From: Symsagittifera roscoffensis
Taxonomy: Eukaryota; Xenacoelomorpha; Acoela; Convolutidae
DNA length: 64,000 bases
Assembly: GCF_963678635.1 (NCBI RefSeq)
Contig: NC_087063.1
Location: forward strand, 20,900,701 to 20,964,700
Reading direction: 5' to 3'
The translations under genes and the position numbers were made by a program. Below, piece after piece: positions 1 to 9,590 of this stretch; the stretch's first letter is position 1; every line of letters starts with the position of its first letter. The notes under the pieces are model-generated. The model searched no databases, was not told the DNA's origin, and saw nothing but the letters and a program-made list of their open reading frames with translations.

Positions 1-348
1 TCACGCTATCTTATTTTCGGCCGGATAGATTCGTGCAACTTCTTAGTCTAATACCGATCCTAATCTTACTCTTATACTATCTAGTCTCAGGTTGTTTAAC
101 TAGTCTCTGCTAGGCTCAATAGATCTAGGGTATACTGGTTTATTGCGGCTGCTGAAGTTCCTTTGGAGAGGCAACTAAATTCTAAGTTAAATTCAAATCT
201 CTCTGGTGCTGAAATTACAAGTAATTTCAGCACTTACAAATAAGTGGGTTGTTAGTTAGATGGATCATGATTGGTTAATATTAAATACTTTACAGTGGTA
301 AAATATCTAATTTATCCAATCATAAAATGTAGTTTAGATCAGGTTCCA
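1..348 (-). repeat. LTR of element A, 3' LTR in transcription direction, partial
   Basis: It matches the 410 bp LTRs at 17783, 19370, 27986 and 46167 but lacks the first 62 bases because the window begins inside it. The minus-strand start is TGGAACC, so the full LTR has TG...CA ends. It differs by about two bases from the 17783 LTR and by about two from the 19370 LTR. It holds a 28 bp perfect dyad at 206-233 and, on the minus strand, an AATAAA at 139-144 and a TATAAG at 71-76. These last two are motif matches only. Confidence 0.95.
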
Positions 349-1691
349 CCCATCCCGGTTTTACAGAGTTTTTTAGAATAGTCTTTCTGCAATTCAAAGG
401 ATGGATGATGGACGTTGGTATTTGGCGAACATCATATTTCTTCTGGGTTCTCTTGTTAGAGAAGTTCCAGGTTCAATCGCTGTGTCTTCTCATGACAACG
501 ACTGGGTTTTCGCAACAAACTCAAATCTGATTTCAGAATGGTTGGCTATGACAGGTTTTTCTGTTCCATGTTGAGAACTTCTTTTGGGTTGACCTTGTCT
601 GGGAATGGCGTGGAGATTGTGCGTGGAGGGGATGCCTGGTTACTCGGATCTGTACGTATACTTGAACATCGAGGTGGTCATTGTTCTAGTTCAATTAAGT
701 CCTTTTCTGCGAAGTCAAGTCGTACTCTAAATCCTTTGAGTTGTGATTGTGGGCGGCATATTGATTGTGGTTGGCCATTCTTTTTCGAGTGTAGTGGGTT
801 CATTTTGTCTTTGGATGTTCGTCTTTGGTGTTGTATGCTGATCTATATACTGCAAGGTGTAATTTACATTTTATAAAAATTTTATTAGTTTGGTGTTTTA
901 ATTATGATTTTGATTAGTTGTTTTCACAAAAGCTTTTTGTTTTAGTTCGGTTATTTTGAAGAGTTACTCACCCTTGAGTACCTCTTATTAAAAATAGAAG
1001 TGTGGTCACAAAGCGTGGATGTAGCGCGGTGGGTTAGGCCGGCTATAGAGCATGCTCAGGACGTCCTCTCTGGTGGGTTAGGCCAGGAGTGGGAGTATGA
1101 TTTCGTGCGGTTTCTGTGAGAGGTCCTGTTATGTGATAACTTTTTTATGTTGGGTTTATTGTGGTTTTTCTTATGTTTCGTTGGTTGTGTCCTTTTTTCA
1201 AAAATCAAATTGTTTTTGGTATGGGTTTGTCTTTCGACTTTTTTGTGTTTTATTATTTCTTTCTTAGACTTTATAATAGTCTTCAAAAGAATAAATTATC
1301 CAGTTTTAAACTGGGTTAATCCGGTTTGGGTACCGTTGGTTTCCTTTTCTTAGTCATGCTGTTATTCTATGTGTTGTGGTGTTTAGTAAGCTGCATTGGT
1401 TAGTTTTGTTTAGTATATAATTCCTTTCCAACCGGGTTAAAGGAAAGATTGAAACTTGTTATCGTGTGTTAGAGTTGTTGAGTGTGAAAGCTTGAAACTA
1501 AAATTCATTATTTAAACAATTATTCGTGGGCGAGCTGTGCGAGTTTGGATAGAATTCTTGTGCGAGTGAATGGAAATATCAAAAGGTTAGTACTGCATTT
1601 TCGTCTTATCAATTTACTACATAGAATTTCAATTTTACTGCTAGTTTTTGGGGAAAAATAAAGTTACAAATTTTCATCATTATTAGAATTA
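349..1691 (-). other. Conserved 3' region of element A between ORF3 and the 3' LTR
   Basis: There is no long sense-strand ORF. The block is conserved in B (28396-29987) and partly in the deleted derivative (18193-19106). It includes a GC-rich segment at about 1018-1095 with the 13 bp direct repeat GGTGGGTTAGGCC at 1028-1040 and 1072-1084, and a GGACGTCC palindrome between them. Two plus-strand ORFs (401-574 and 538-876) keep open frames in both copies; whether they are expressed is unknown. The purine stretch touching the LTR (GGATGGG on the minus strand) is a weak polypurine-tract candidate. Confidence 0.6.
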
Positions 1692-3203
1692 CTATTTCGT
1701 GATGGGACAAAAAATATACATTTGGGTTATGGGATCATAATTGCGAAGAATACCGTGAAGGTTAGTATCTTTGATGCAATATGTGAAGTTAAGAAAAAAT
1801 GGTGAAGTGTACTTAGAGTTAATAAATTGAAAACGGTGGTGTGGTTGTCTTGATGGAGTGTGTAGATCAAAGTGATTTTGTATGAAGCGATAATATGTAT
1901 ATGTGTGGGTTTGTTTAGTGCGTAACATAATATCGTGTGAGCAGTGCAAATCTCGTTCATGTGGTGCAAAGAAATGAAAGGTTAGTGAAAATAATTGAAA
2001 TTTTTCTTTAAAACTTTCGTAAGCTTGTGTGTCGGTTAGTGCTTCAGAAATGATGTGATCGAATTTGCGATCAAATATATTGAGTGTAAATACATATGGT
2101 GTTTTGATGAAAATTTTTTCTGTGATTTGTGGGTTAGCGAAACGGTCATCATCTAAAAATTGGTCTTGGTTAGCTCGGATGATGTTGTGATTGTAATATT
2201 CTAGCGTGTATTCGTTAGCTCGGGGTGCAGTGTGTGTTTTTAGTGACTTTTTATATCCTATATAAGTAAATTGTCTATGTGTTAGTGGCGTGGTGAGTCG
2301 ATATAGCATATCTTTATTTCTTTCTATATCGATGTGAGTATTAGATAAAGGTAGGCAAAGGGGGTTAGTAAAATGATAATATGATGTCCAATGAAGTGTA
2401 GGCATTAAAACTTGTTCATCTACAAAACTACGTGTGTCGTTAGTGTTGTTAGGAGTGTTCAAAGTATATTGTGGAAATGAAGGTAGGGTGATTGCTAAAA
2501 AATCTTTCGTGTTAGTGTGATTTGGATGATTAATATATTCACGGGCTGTTCCTGGTTTTGTTGGAAATGGATGGTTCGGGAATTTTCTTTTGAAAGTGCG
2601 ATAAGCTCTATTAGTGCTATTTGATGATTCGGTGGATATGGATGATGGTGCTAATGATGCGGTATAAGCTGAAGAGGGTGTAGGGGTAGGTGGGTTTGAT
2701 GATTCTATTGTGGATGAAATCTGATTTATAGTGGGGTTTTCAAGGTGGAAGGGTTGTTGTTGTAGGGTGATAAAATTATCTAGTTCCTGGGAGATTTGGG
2801 GAGTATCTGGAGAATTGGATGATCGGTCTGAATGAAATGAAGAGTAGGTTGGGGTGACTTGTGAAGCATAAGAGGGTGTAGAAATGGATGGGAATGGGTT
2901 ATTTGGCGGGATTGGTTGAAAAGGGGGTTTTGAAAAAACTGAGGAGTTGGTTTGAAAATTATTGGATGGAGATGGTTCAGAGTCTGCAAATTCATCAGGG
3001 GTTTCAATATTTGGGTTATTAAGTTGTGAAACGGAGTATAAAACTGAGATATGTGAGTTAGTGTCTGAATTCATGCCTGATGTTACATTATTGGTTGGGA
3101 AATCGGGTGGTGGGAAAGCAAAAAGTGGAATTATTGTAATTGGAGTGTTGAGGTTGGTTGGGTGGGAATTTGAGCGGTGTAGGGATCCAAGTTGTCGGCT
3201 CAT
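1692..3203 (-). pseudogene. ORF3 of element A, C-terminally truncated protein of unknown function
   Basis: This is a 503-codon frame whose ATG overlaps the envelope stop codon as ATGA (3200-3203). The first ~200 residues are rich in Pro, Ser, Asn and Thr and look disordered. From about residue 215 a more ordered, aromatic- and histidine-rich region starts and is well conserved with copy B. B continues about 99 residues further. Here a deletion joins the frame to 3' region sequence just after the motif MYIFCPITK. I recognise no domain, signal peptide or membrane segment. It could be an internal structural or regulatory protein acquired with the envelope. That is inference from position only. 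Confidence 0.7.
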
Positions 3204-5296
3204 CGTGGGCTAAAAAAAATTATTATTTTGAGACTGAAAAGCGGTTGTTCTATAATTTGTTCATATGTATTTTCATCTAGTGGATGGTGTGTCATTATAT
3301 GTTGATTGGGACTTTGTGATATGGTTGGTCGAAAATTCGAATTATGTGTTATTGCTAAGTTTCGAAAAATTTGTGAGACTAGTGATAATGGATGGTTATG
3401 TGGTAGGGGTGGTAGCTGTGGTGCTGTAGGCGTTATGTCTACATTGTTATGTTCTTCGTCGTATGTGTTCTGTCTTGTTGCTATTTTTGTGTTGTATTCT
3501 TTTATTTGTGCGTCTAAAAGAATTTTGTTTATTGATGATGAAAAAATTCCAAAAAATCCTGCAAATAGTATGCGTGCTACACTTGCTTGTCTATTTACTT
3601 GTGTGTGTATAGCGCATGTATTATAGATTCCTTTTAAAAGCGAAAAAAGAAATCCTATAAAGTTAAACATTGCGTATAAAATAGTCAATTTTTCTAAGAT
3701 GTAGTAGGGCCATCCTAGAAAATCGAGAATTTCATTTTTTAGTGTAACAAAGCTAAAAATATTTATAGGTGAAATATCTTGTGGTCTATATTTTTCACCG
3801 TTTAGATATATATAGTCTTTAATGTCTTTAAAATATCCGCTATAATCTTGTGTATAAATATCTGCAAATCCTGCTGTTTCGGCAAGTTTGCGTAAGTTTT
3901 GGTCAATTGATTGTCTTTGTATAGTGTCCATTTGTGTTAATAATTCTTGGAATTGTTGTGTTCTAATGTGATGTTGTATATCGGATTTTGAGTATATTCC
4001 AATTGACTGTAGGTCAATATTTGGGTTTCGAGCAATAGCTCTAATGCTTTCAGGTGAAAATTTTTTGAGTGATTGCATTAATGTGGGATATGGGGTAAGA
4101 AGGTAATATTGATCTTCATCAGGGTTCAGTTGAACTACATTGTGGCTATTTTCTGATCCACATGGGACTGCGGTATCCCAGAAATAGGTTCGTCTTGAAA
4201 GTGTGTCTAGGAAATGTACTTTATTCTTATAAAAGATAGGGATTCTTTTATAGCATCTTTTATCTTCAAAAACATATAGTGGTGATACTTTTTTGGTACA
4301 GGTATAAAACCATAAAATGTTTCCTTCATAGTCTAAAAAATTTGATCTATTGCCTGATAGTAAATATCCTGCGTAGGGTATTTTTAATACTGCTAGTGCA
4401 AGTGATTGTAGGATTTGTGTCCTTTCTAATTCGCATAGTTGGTGAAGTGTTTCTAATTCAGAGAGTGACATTTCTTGAAAAATGCGGCTAATTGTGTGGT
4501 CTAATTTCATATCTAGGTGAATATCATAATGGATATTACCGAAATATGTACTATTCATTAGTGATAGTTCTTGTAAACGTGTGCTTCTAGTGTCATGGGG
4601 TTTTAGATGTCCACCAGGTTGACTTTTACTTTTTTGAAAATCAACTGGTATATATGATGTTCCTTCGTTTATAGGGTGACTTGTGGCGTATGGGTCGAAT
4701 TTTACTTTTCCAGTGGTCATGTCGAATCCTTTTTCGTATTCAACTAATATCTCGGAGTATTGTGTTCTGTGAAGTGGATTTCTGTACTTACATGCAAGTT
4801 CTGTTTCTTGATATATTTGAAAACGTGTCAATTTATTTTCTATATTGTGTATATTTCTAAAATTAGAACTTTGTTTTCGTGATGGATGGACTTGTTCATA
4901 TGGAATTGATTGTATAAAATATTTTTCGTGAAATTTTATCATACGAGCGTGTATTTTTGCTACTTGAAATGTTGTACATGTGTCTTCGGGGAACCAAACA
5001 ATTGTTGCTTGTGTTCGTGTTGTAGGGTCACAATAGCCTTGATCGTTTTTACAGGGTAATCTAATTCCTTGATAGATCATTGTGTTGTCAGATAAATCGC
5101 GTGTGAGTTGTATTTTTTCGAGTTGTATTTTCCAATCGAAAAACATGATTTCTTGATATCCTTTATTTTTTGTGTCTGCTTTGCAGTTTGATGGGTCATT
5201 TATACCAATGTGTGTTATCCAGTGTTTATCGTGTATATCATAAGTTAATCTTCCGTGTGCGCCGCTGTATGGGTATTTTTCATCTATTTTTATCTT
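3200..5296 (-). pseudogene. env: Envelope glycoprotein, distal part (element A), chuvirus-like
   Basis: The frame is open from 5296; the first ATG at 5146 gives 648 aa. The body is cysteine-bearing ectodomain, including the sequence CYKRIPIFYKNKVHF followed by WDTAVPC and YLLTPYP. That order and spacing resemble the glycoproteins of chuviruses (Jingchuvirales), by recall of the family pattern rather than a search. Near residues 500-575 two hydrophobic stretches, around LTILYAMFNFIGFLFSLL and ARILFAGFFGIF, look like a membrane anchor or re-entrant pair, followed by a long Asn/His/Pro-rich tail. The signal-peptide half lies upstream in another frame (5290-5796). A deletion of about 14 bp relative to B breaks the junction here. 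The stop overlaps ORF3. Confidence 0.7.
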
Positions 5297-5796
5297 TCAA
5301 GTTCTGCTTGATGTACAGAATCTGCAAAAACTTGGAAATATACTAATTTTCTATCTGTGTTTTTATTTTTTGTGATGTTTAGTCCTAGTAACTCGTTTTT
5401 ACAATCTTCGGGATTGAGATGTAAAAGTCGTTCGATATTACTCTGGTAGACTGATTCGTGGTCAAGTCGGTTTTTATTTCCATTTGAGACCTGTGAACAA
5501 TGTACTTTCTTTTCAGAAAATGTTGCTGTGAATTTATATCCTATAACTGTTGTTGCTCGGGCTTTTGAATAAAGTGTCGCTATTACATTTGTTGTTTCTA
5601 TAGCTTGTGGTTCTGTTTCGCATTGTGATACTTGATTTATTGCATTTTTGTGTAGTGTTTTTTGTTCGTTTTCTTCACAATCGTAATGTGTTACTAATAA
5701 ATCTTGGGGTCCTGTGCGGGGGGAAGGGTTTATGTTTTCATTGGAGGTTACTAGAAAAAGGAGTTGGAGAAAAATTAAAATTTTTAGAATATACAT
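5290..5796 (-). pseudogene. env: Envelope glycoprotein, signal-peptide half (element A)
   Basis: This 168-codon frame begins with a typical signal peptide (MYILKILIFLQLLFLVTS) and continues as a secreted-type domain with cysteines at spacings shared with copy B. Its ATG lies 13 bases inside the end of ORFX. The frame stops at 5290-5292, where about 14 bp present in B at 33885-33905 are missing; the downstream frame then carries the rest of the glycoprotein. The family assignment (chuvirus-type glycoprotein N-terminal region) rests on cysteine order and on the motifs in the distal half, recalled and not searched. It would act at the host or particle membrane, probably for cell entry, if the element was once infectious. 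Confidence 0.65.
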
Positions 5797-6923
5797 GTGT
5801 ATGACAATCCTGAGTATGGGTTATAAAATGTGATGTAACCAATTGTCTTTTTGGTATATCTGTCGTATTTGTATATCACTTCAGTTTTTATAAATGGTGG
5901 TGGTAGGGACTGAGCTGTTATATTCGGTGGGTTTAATGGATAGGGATGTTGAGTAATGTTGTTTAATTTAACCGTGATTTCAAATTTTAATTGTAGACTA
6001 TTTTTTTGGAGTATTTGGATGTTATGATCACGAATGTCTTCGTGAATGTCTTGTCTATATTGTAGTCTATTTAGTGCCCAGTTGTGGAGTCGGTTACTTT
6101 CTGGGTGTTGTCCAAATAATGGTGGAGGTGCTGTGAATGTATTCCAGTCTAGTCTTAAAGGAATATTTCTTGATGATTGTTCTCGATATCTAGCGTCGAG
6201 GTTATTTGGGAAATTTAAGTTAAAAGGTGGTGGTGAAATCTGGCTTATTGATGGTGTTGATGGTAGTGATAATGTTTCTGGTAGTGATGAGGATGTTGTT
6301 GTATCCGTAGAAATATCTATTGGATCATTGATTAAATTTGGTTCACCTTGTGTGAATGAATGTGTTGTCCAATATGGTAGTCGTGATGTTTGGTTTGTAG
6401 GGTTAAAAGGATTTTCACGTATTTGTTCAGATGTTGGTGTTGAACCTAAGTAATCTGAGGGTAGGCTTGAGGTGCTACGTTGTGAAAGAAGCGTAGGGGT
6501 TTCTGGTAATATACCAATGGGGTTTTCTGGAGTACTTTGTGAAGGGGATTGGGGTATATCAAAATGAACTCGGGGAGTTTGAAAATTTCTGTTTCGTCGA
6601 GGATGTATAATTTGTCTATTTATTTCGACTGTATTTTGGTTTTGACTAGGATTTCGTATTCTACTTAATTCTTGTGGTAGTGTTGGGTATAAGTTATATG
6701 TTGGTTCGCTTAGAGGTGCTTGTCGTTGAACTGGTTCTAGTGGTTCAGATAAGCGAGCGTGTCGTTCTCCGAAAGTATATGGGTTATCTTGAAAGGAAAT
6801 TAGTGTAGATGTTTGGGGGTTTTGGATAGTTGAAGGTGTTGTTGGGTTATCTTGGGATGATGTCGGTGAAGACTGACTGTGTGACTGTTGGTTAGCCTTT
6901 TTGATAGGTTTTGATCTATTCTT
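5784..6923 (-). CDS. ORFX: 379-codon open frame without AUG, Pro/Ser/Thr-rich, unknown function
   Basis: The minus-strand frame is open from 6923 to a TAA at 5784-5786 and contains no methionine codon that I can see. The upstream in-frame stop (6924-6926) is the position equivalent to the stop of ORF5 in copy B. The first two thirds are Pro/Ser/Thr/Gln-rich and probably disordered. The last ~110 residues look folded, with RLDWNTFTAPPPLFGQHP, a helix-like YRQDIHEDIRDHNIQIL, and a Tyr-rich end. The end overlaps the envelope ATG by 13 bases. Copy B has the same frame, also without AUG, broken by a one-base difference near 35137. Possible routes to translation are stop readthrough from ORF5, splicing to an upstream AUG, or a near-cognate start. 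I recognise no family. Confidence 0.65.
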   Translation of the reverse strand, partial: KNRSKPIKKANQQSHSQSSPTSSQDNPTTPSTIQNPQTSTLISFQDNPYTFGERHARLSEPLEPVQRQAPLSEPTYNLYPTLPQELSRIRNPSQNQNTVEINRQIIHPRRNRNFQTPRVHFDIPQSPSQSTPENPIGILPETPTLLSQRSTSSLPSDYLGSTPTSEQIRENPFNPTNQTSRLPYWTTHSFTQGEPNLINDPIDISTDTTTSSSLPETLSLPSTPSISQISPPPFNLNFPNNLDARYREQSSRNIPLRLDWNTFTAPPPLFGQHPESNRLHNWALNRLQYRQDIHEDIRDHNIQILQKNSLQLKFEITVKLNNITQHPYPLNPPNITAQSLPPPFIKTEVIYKYDRYTKKTIGYITFYNPYSGLSYTCIF

Positions 6924-7113
6924 TTAGTGAAAAAATTTATGTTTATTATATTATTCTTCTAGAAAAAGAATTAGGAGGATTGTTGCTAGGGCGAATGTGA
7001 TGATTGCTTTCTTTATACATTTGCATATTGTCAAGATGAGGGATGATAGAAATGTTATAAAAATTACAAATAGTAAAAAAAATATCTGTTCTACTAAAAA
7101 TGGTTCGTATCAT
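6924..7113 (-). pseudogene. ORF5 remnant of element A, small membrane protein
   Basis: This is homologous to the intact 62-codon ORF5 of B (35541-35729). The ATG at 7111-7113 overlaps the ORF4 stop as ATGA. An extra base in a T-run (an A-run near 7075-7082 on the plus strand) shifts the frame, and a TAC codon of B is TAA here. The surviving 3' frame ends at TAA 6924-6926, in frame with ORFX. Confidence 0.6.
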
Positions 7114-7385
7114 TTAGATAAGTTTTGTGAATCGTACCGGTGGATATAGTCAATAGCTTTTAAAAGCTGGAGGTATAGTTCAAATATGGAATAGAAAATT
7201 AAAAAAATATTGCAAAAAATGATCAAGATTATTACAAAAGATTCAAATGCATCAAAAAGAAATATGATTAAAAGTTTAAATATCGTTAAAATTTTATGAA
7301 AATGTTGAGTATTAAGTTGACTGGTCGAGAGAAGAGTATTTAAGAAATGGCTTCTTGATCGAATATTTTTTGTAGTTTGAGGCAA
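7110..7385 (-). CDS. ORF4: small membrane protein of element A
   Basis: This 91-codon frame has a strongly hydrophobic core (LLIIFLFDAFESFVIILIIFC and following residues) that would span a membrane once or as a hairpin. B keeps a homologue of the same core (35766-35957) with a different N terminus and end. It sits between integrase and ORF5, and its stop overlaps the ORF5 start (ATGA). Small hydrophobic proteins in this position recall viroporins or envelope accessory proteins. That is analogy only, and low-complexity hydrophobic frames can arise by chance in T-rich DNA. Confidence 0.45.
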   Translation of the reverse strand: MPQTTKNIRSRSHFLNTLLSTSQLNTQHFHKILTIFKLLIIFLFDAFESFVIILIIFCNIFLIFYSIFELYLQLLKAIDYIHRYDSQNLSK

Positions 7386-7933
7386 TTTTCAAGTGTGGTC
7401 GGATTATTTATTGGTTTTTTGACAAGTGGGTTGAGTTTTGTGAGAAATTGTTGGGGGCGAATTTTATGGTAATCGGGAGGTCTTCTTTGTCTTTATTTTT
7501 ATTTGTCAAGTGATCTGGGGTATTTTTGAGATTTTTATACTTTAGGCTAATCAAAATGGTCGTTCTTTTACTTTAGGCTAATTTTAACATATTTGTTTGG
7601 GGGGTATTTGAGATCGGATTTGGGGAAATATTGTTGATCTTTGGGTTATTAGATAAGGGGGGGTTGTGATATTATGGTGATATTTATTTTAGTTGTCAAG
7701 TTGGAGTGGTTTGCTTATTTTTGACCTGGAGGTCGCAAAGTTATAGTTATAGATATGCCTGGAGTTTAATATCGTTCGTCTAGTTGGTTCGTGTTAGAGT
7801 TAGAGAAGGTGACGGATTGGATGAATCATATTGGCTAATTCTGAACTAGAGTCGTTGCTTGTTTGTCAGCATGTTATTTTGAAAAATGAAAGTTCAAAAT
7901 ATTTCAGAGGTGCAAAGATTATGAAATATAAAA
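7386..7933 (-). other. pol to ORF4 intergenic segment of element A
   Basis: No ORF of note. It is conserved with B (35958-36551). It contains the direct repeat TACTTTAGGCTAA (starting at 7538 and 7569) and a short inverted repeat GACCT-GG-AGGTC at 7723-7734. It could hold a splice acceptor or internal initiation signal for the downstream genes; nothing specific can be shown. Confidence 0.5.
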
Positions 7934-9590
7934 TTAAAGCTGTTTTTGAAATTCGACTTTCTTTAATATTTTAGATTGTGGGATGAATGTTTTATAGTTT
8001 TTACGTGGTTGATTTCTAAGTCGTGATGACTCTCTATGTTCTGATTTGTGGATTTGTTCTTGGGGTATTATTTTTTCTGTCAATTTTCTATTTTTTCTTT
8101 CTTTTTGAGGTATATTTTGATAAAGCTTTTTTGTATTGTTTTTTGTTGTGGTTGATTTTTTATTTTGATTTTCGAGATGAATGTCATGTTGTTCCTTTGT
8201 TTTATTCTCCATATGTGGGTTATTTTGAATAACTTTTAAACCTGTGAAAGAATATAATTGAGTTAGTTCGCGTAGTACGTATTCTTTTGGGTAATAAGGT
8301 AATAGGTTGTTTCGATGTTGAACAATTTCCTTTTTGTCTGAGTCGGTGATTTTATATGTGACATCAGTGGGTTTGGCAATAATTTGGTATGGTCCTTTAC
8401 GAAGGGGTTGTAATTTTTTAGAAATTCCTTTGTGAGTGTTAAAATTGGGTATTAAAACAAATGTTCCAATTTTTAAATCGGAGGCTGTTGTAAAGCGTGA
8501 ATTTATTTGTTCATTAATGTTTTGCCTTTGTAACAACTTTTTTGTTACTTTTTGGTAAATTTCATTGTGTTTTTTATCTCTGTTTAAAATCCATTCGGTG
8601 TGTGTACCGGAGGCTAATTTAAGAATTTGTGGATGATGAAAATGATCTTCATCGTGTGTATGTAAAGGTAAGTTATAACAAATTGAGTCTTTATTCGGTT
8701 GACAATAACTTTGTGAATTTTTATAAGAGTTTGCTGTAAACATAATTGGTTTGCGTGGCTTTTGATTAAAAACCATTTCATATGGTGACATTCCTAGAGT
8801 TGTCGTGATTTGTGAATTATATGCTAAGGGAAATAGTTTTACATCTGCTGACCATTCGGTGTATTTTGTATCATTTCCATTGATGATACATCTAAGATAT
8901 TCTTGTAGTGAACGGTTCATACCTTCGACTAAGTCGTTCGTCCAAGGTGCGTGAGATGTACGTGGTTTGTGTTTGATGTTATATAAATGACATAGTGTGA
9001 TGATTTCATTATTTATGAATTCTGTACCGTTATCTGTAACTAAAATTTCTGGTAGTCCGAATTTGGCTATCCAGTGTTCATAGAGTGTTGTGTAAGCGTA
9101 ATAAGCGTTTCAATGTGGTACTGGGTTAAGTGCTACATAATGTGTAAATGCGTCAACAATTACCATAATGTAGGAGCTTCCTTCGGATGAGGGTGAAATT
9201 GGTCCTTTTGTATCAAATGAAATACGGTGGTTAAAGTACAAACTTTGTCCTTTAAAATCTTGTTTTTGTGCTATTTGTTTTTGATTTGGATAAGGTTTAT
9301 TTAGCTGACATACTATACAATCATTGCATAGTACTTTTATCCAAATTGGTGCATTTGAAAAATAAAAGTTTTGTATGAAATTTGAATATGTTTTCTCTGA
9401 TCCAGAGTGTCCTTTAATGTTTTGTGTATGTGAAATATTAAAAGCTATAAGAATCATACTTAGAGGGAGACAGGGAACTGTAGATTCATTTAATTGGTAT
9501 TCTAGAAGGTCTGTGTTTTCGTTAATTGTTGTATTATTGAATTTTCGAAAATATCGGAGGAGTGTTTCATTTCCAAAAAAAAAATTTTGT
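7934..9590 (-). pseudogene. pol: Integrase region of element A pol, with frameshift and nonsense codon
   Basis: It continues the pol frame after a frameshift in an A-run near 9580-9590. The zinc-binding HHCC region (GHSGSEKT ... CNDCIVCQ) is at 9457-9270. Catalytic D-D-E residues are visible in SFDTKGP, VTDNGTEF and LVEGMNRS. A TGA at 9110-9112 replaces the TGT of copy B. The conserved NGLVEG is NDLVEG here. Unlike B, this copy keeps the integrase C-terminal domain with a GPY/F-type motif (LRKGPYQIIAKP) and a basic, Lys/Asn-rich tail. The frame ends at 7934. Confidence 0.85.

Noticed and set aside
538..876. 112-codon plus-strand frame as a firm gene call
   Set aside because: No start context, no recognisable domain and no splice support; kept only as a finding about conservation.
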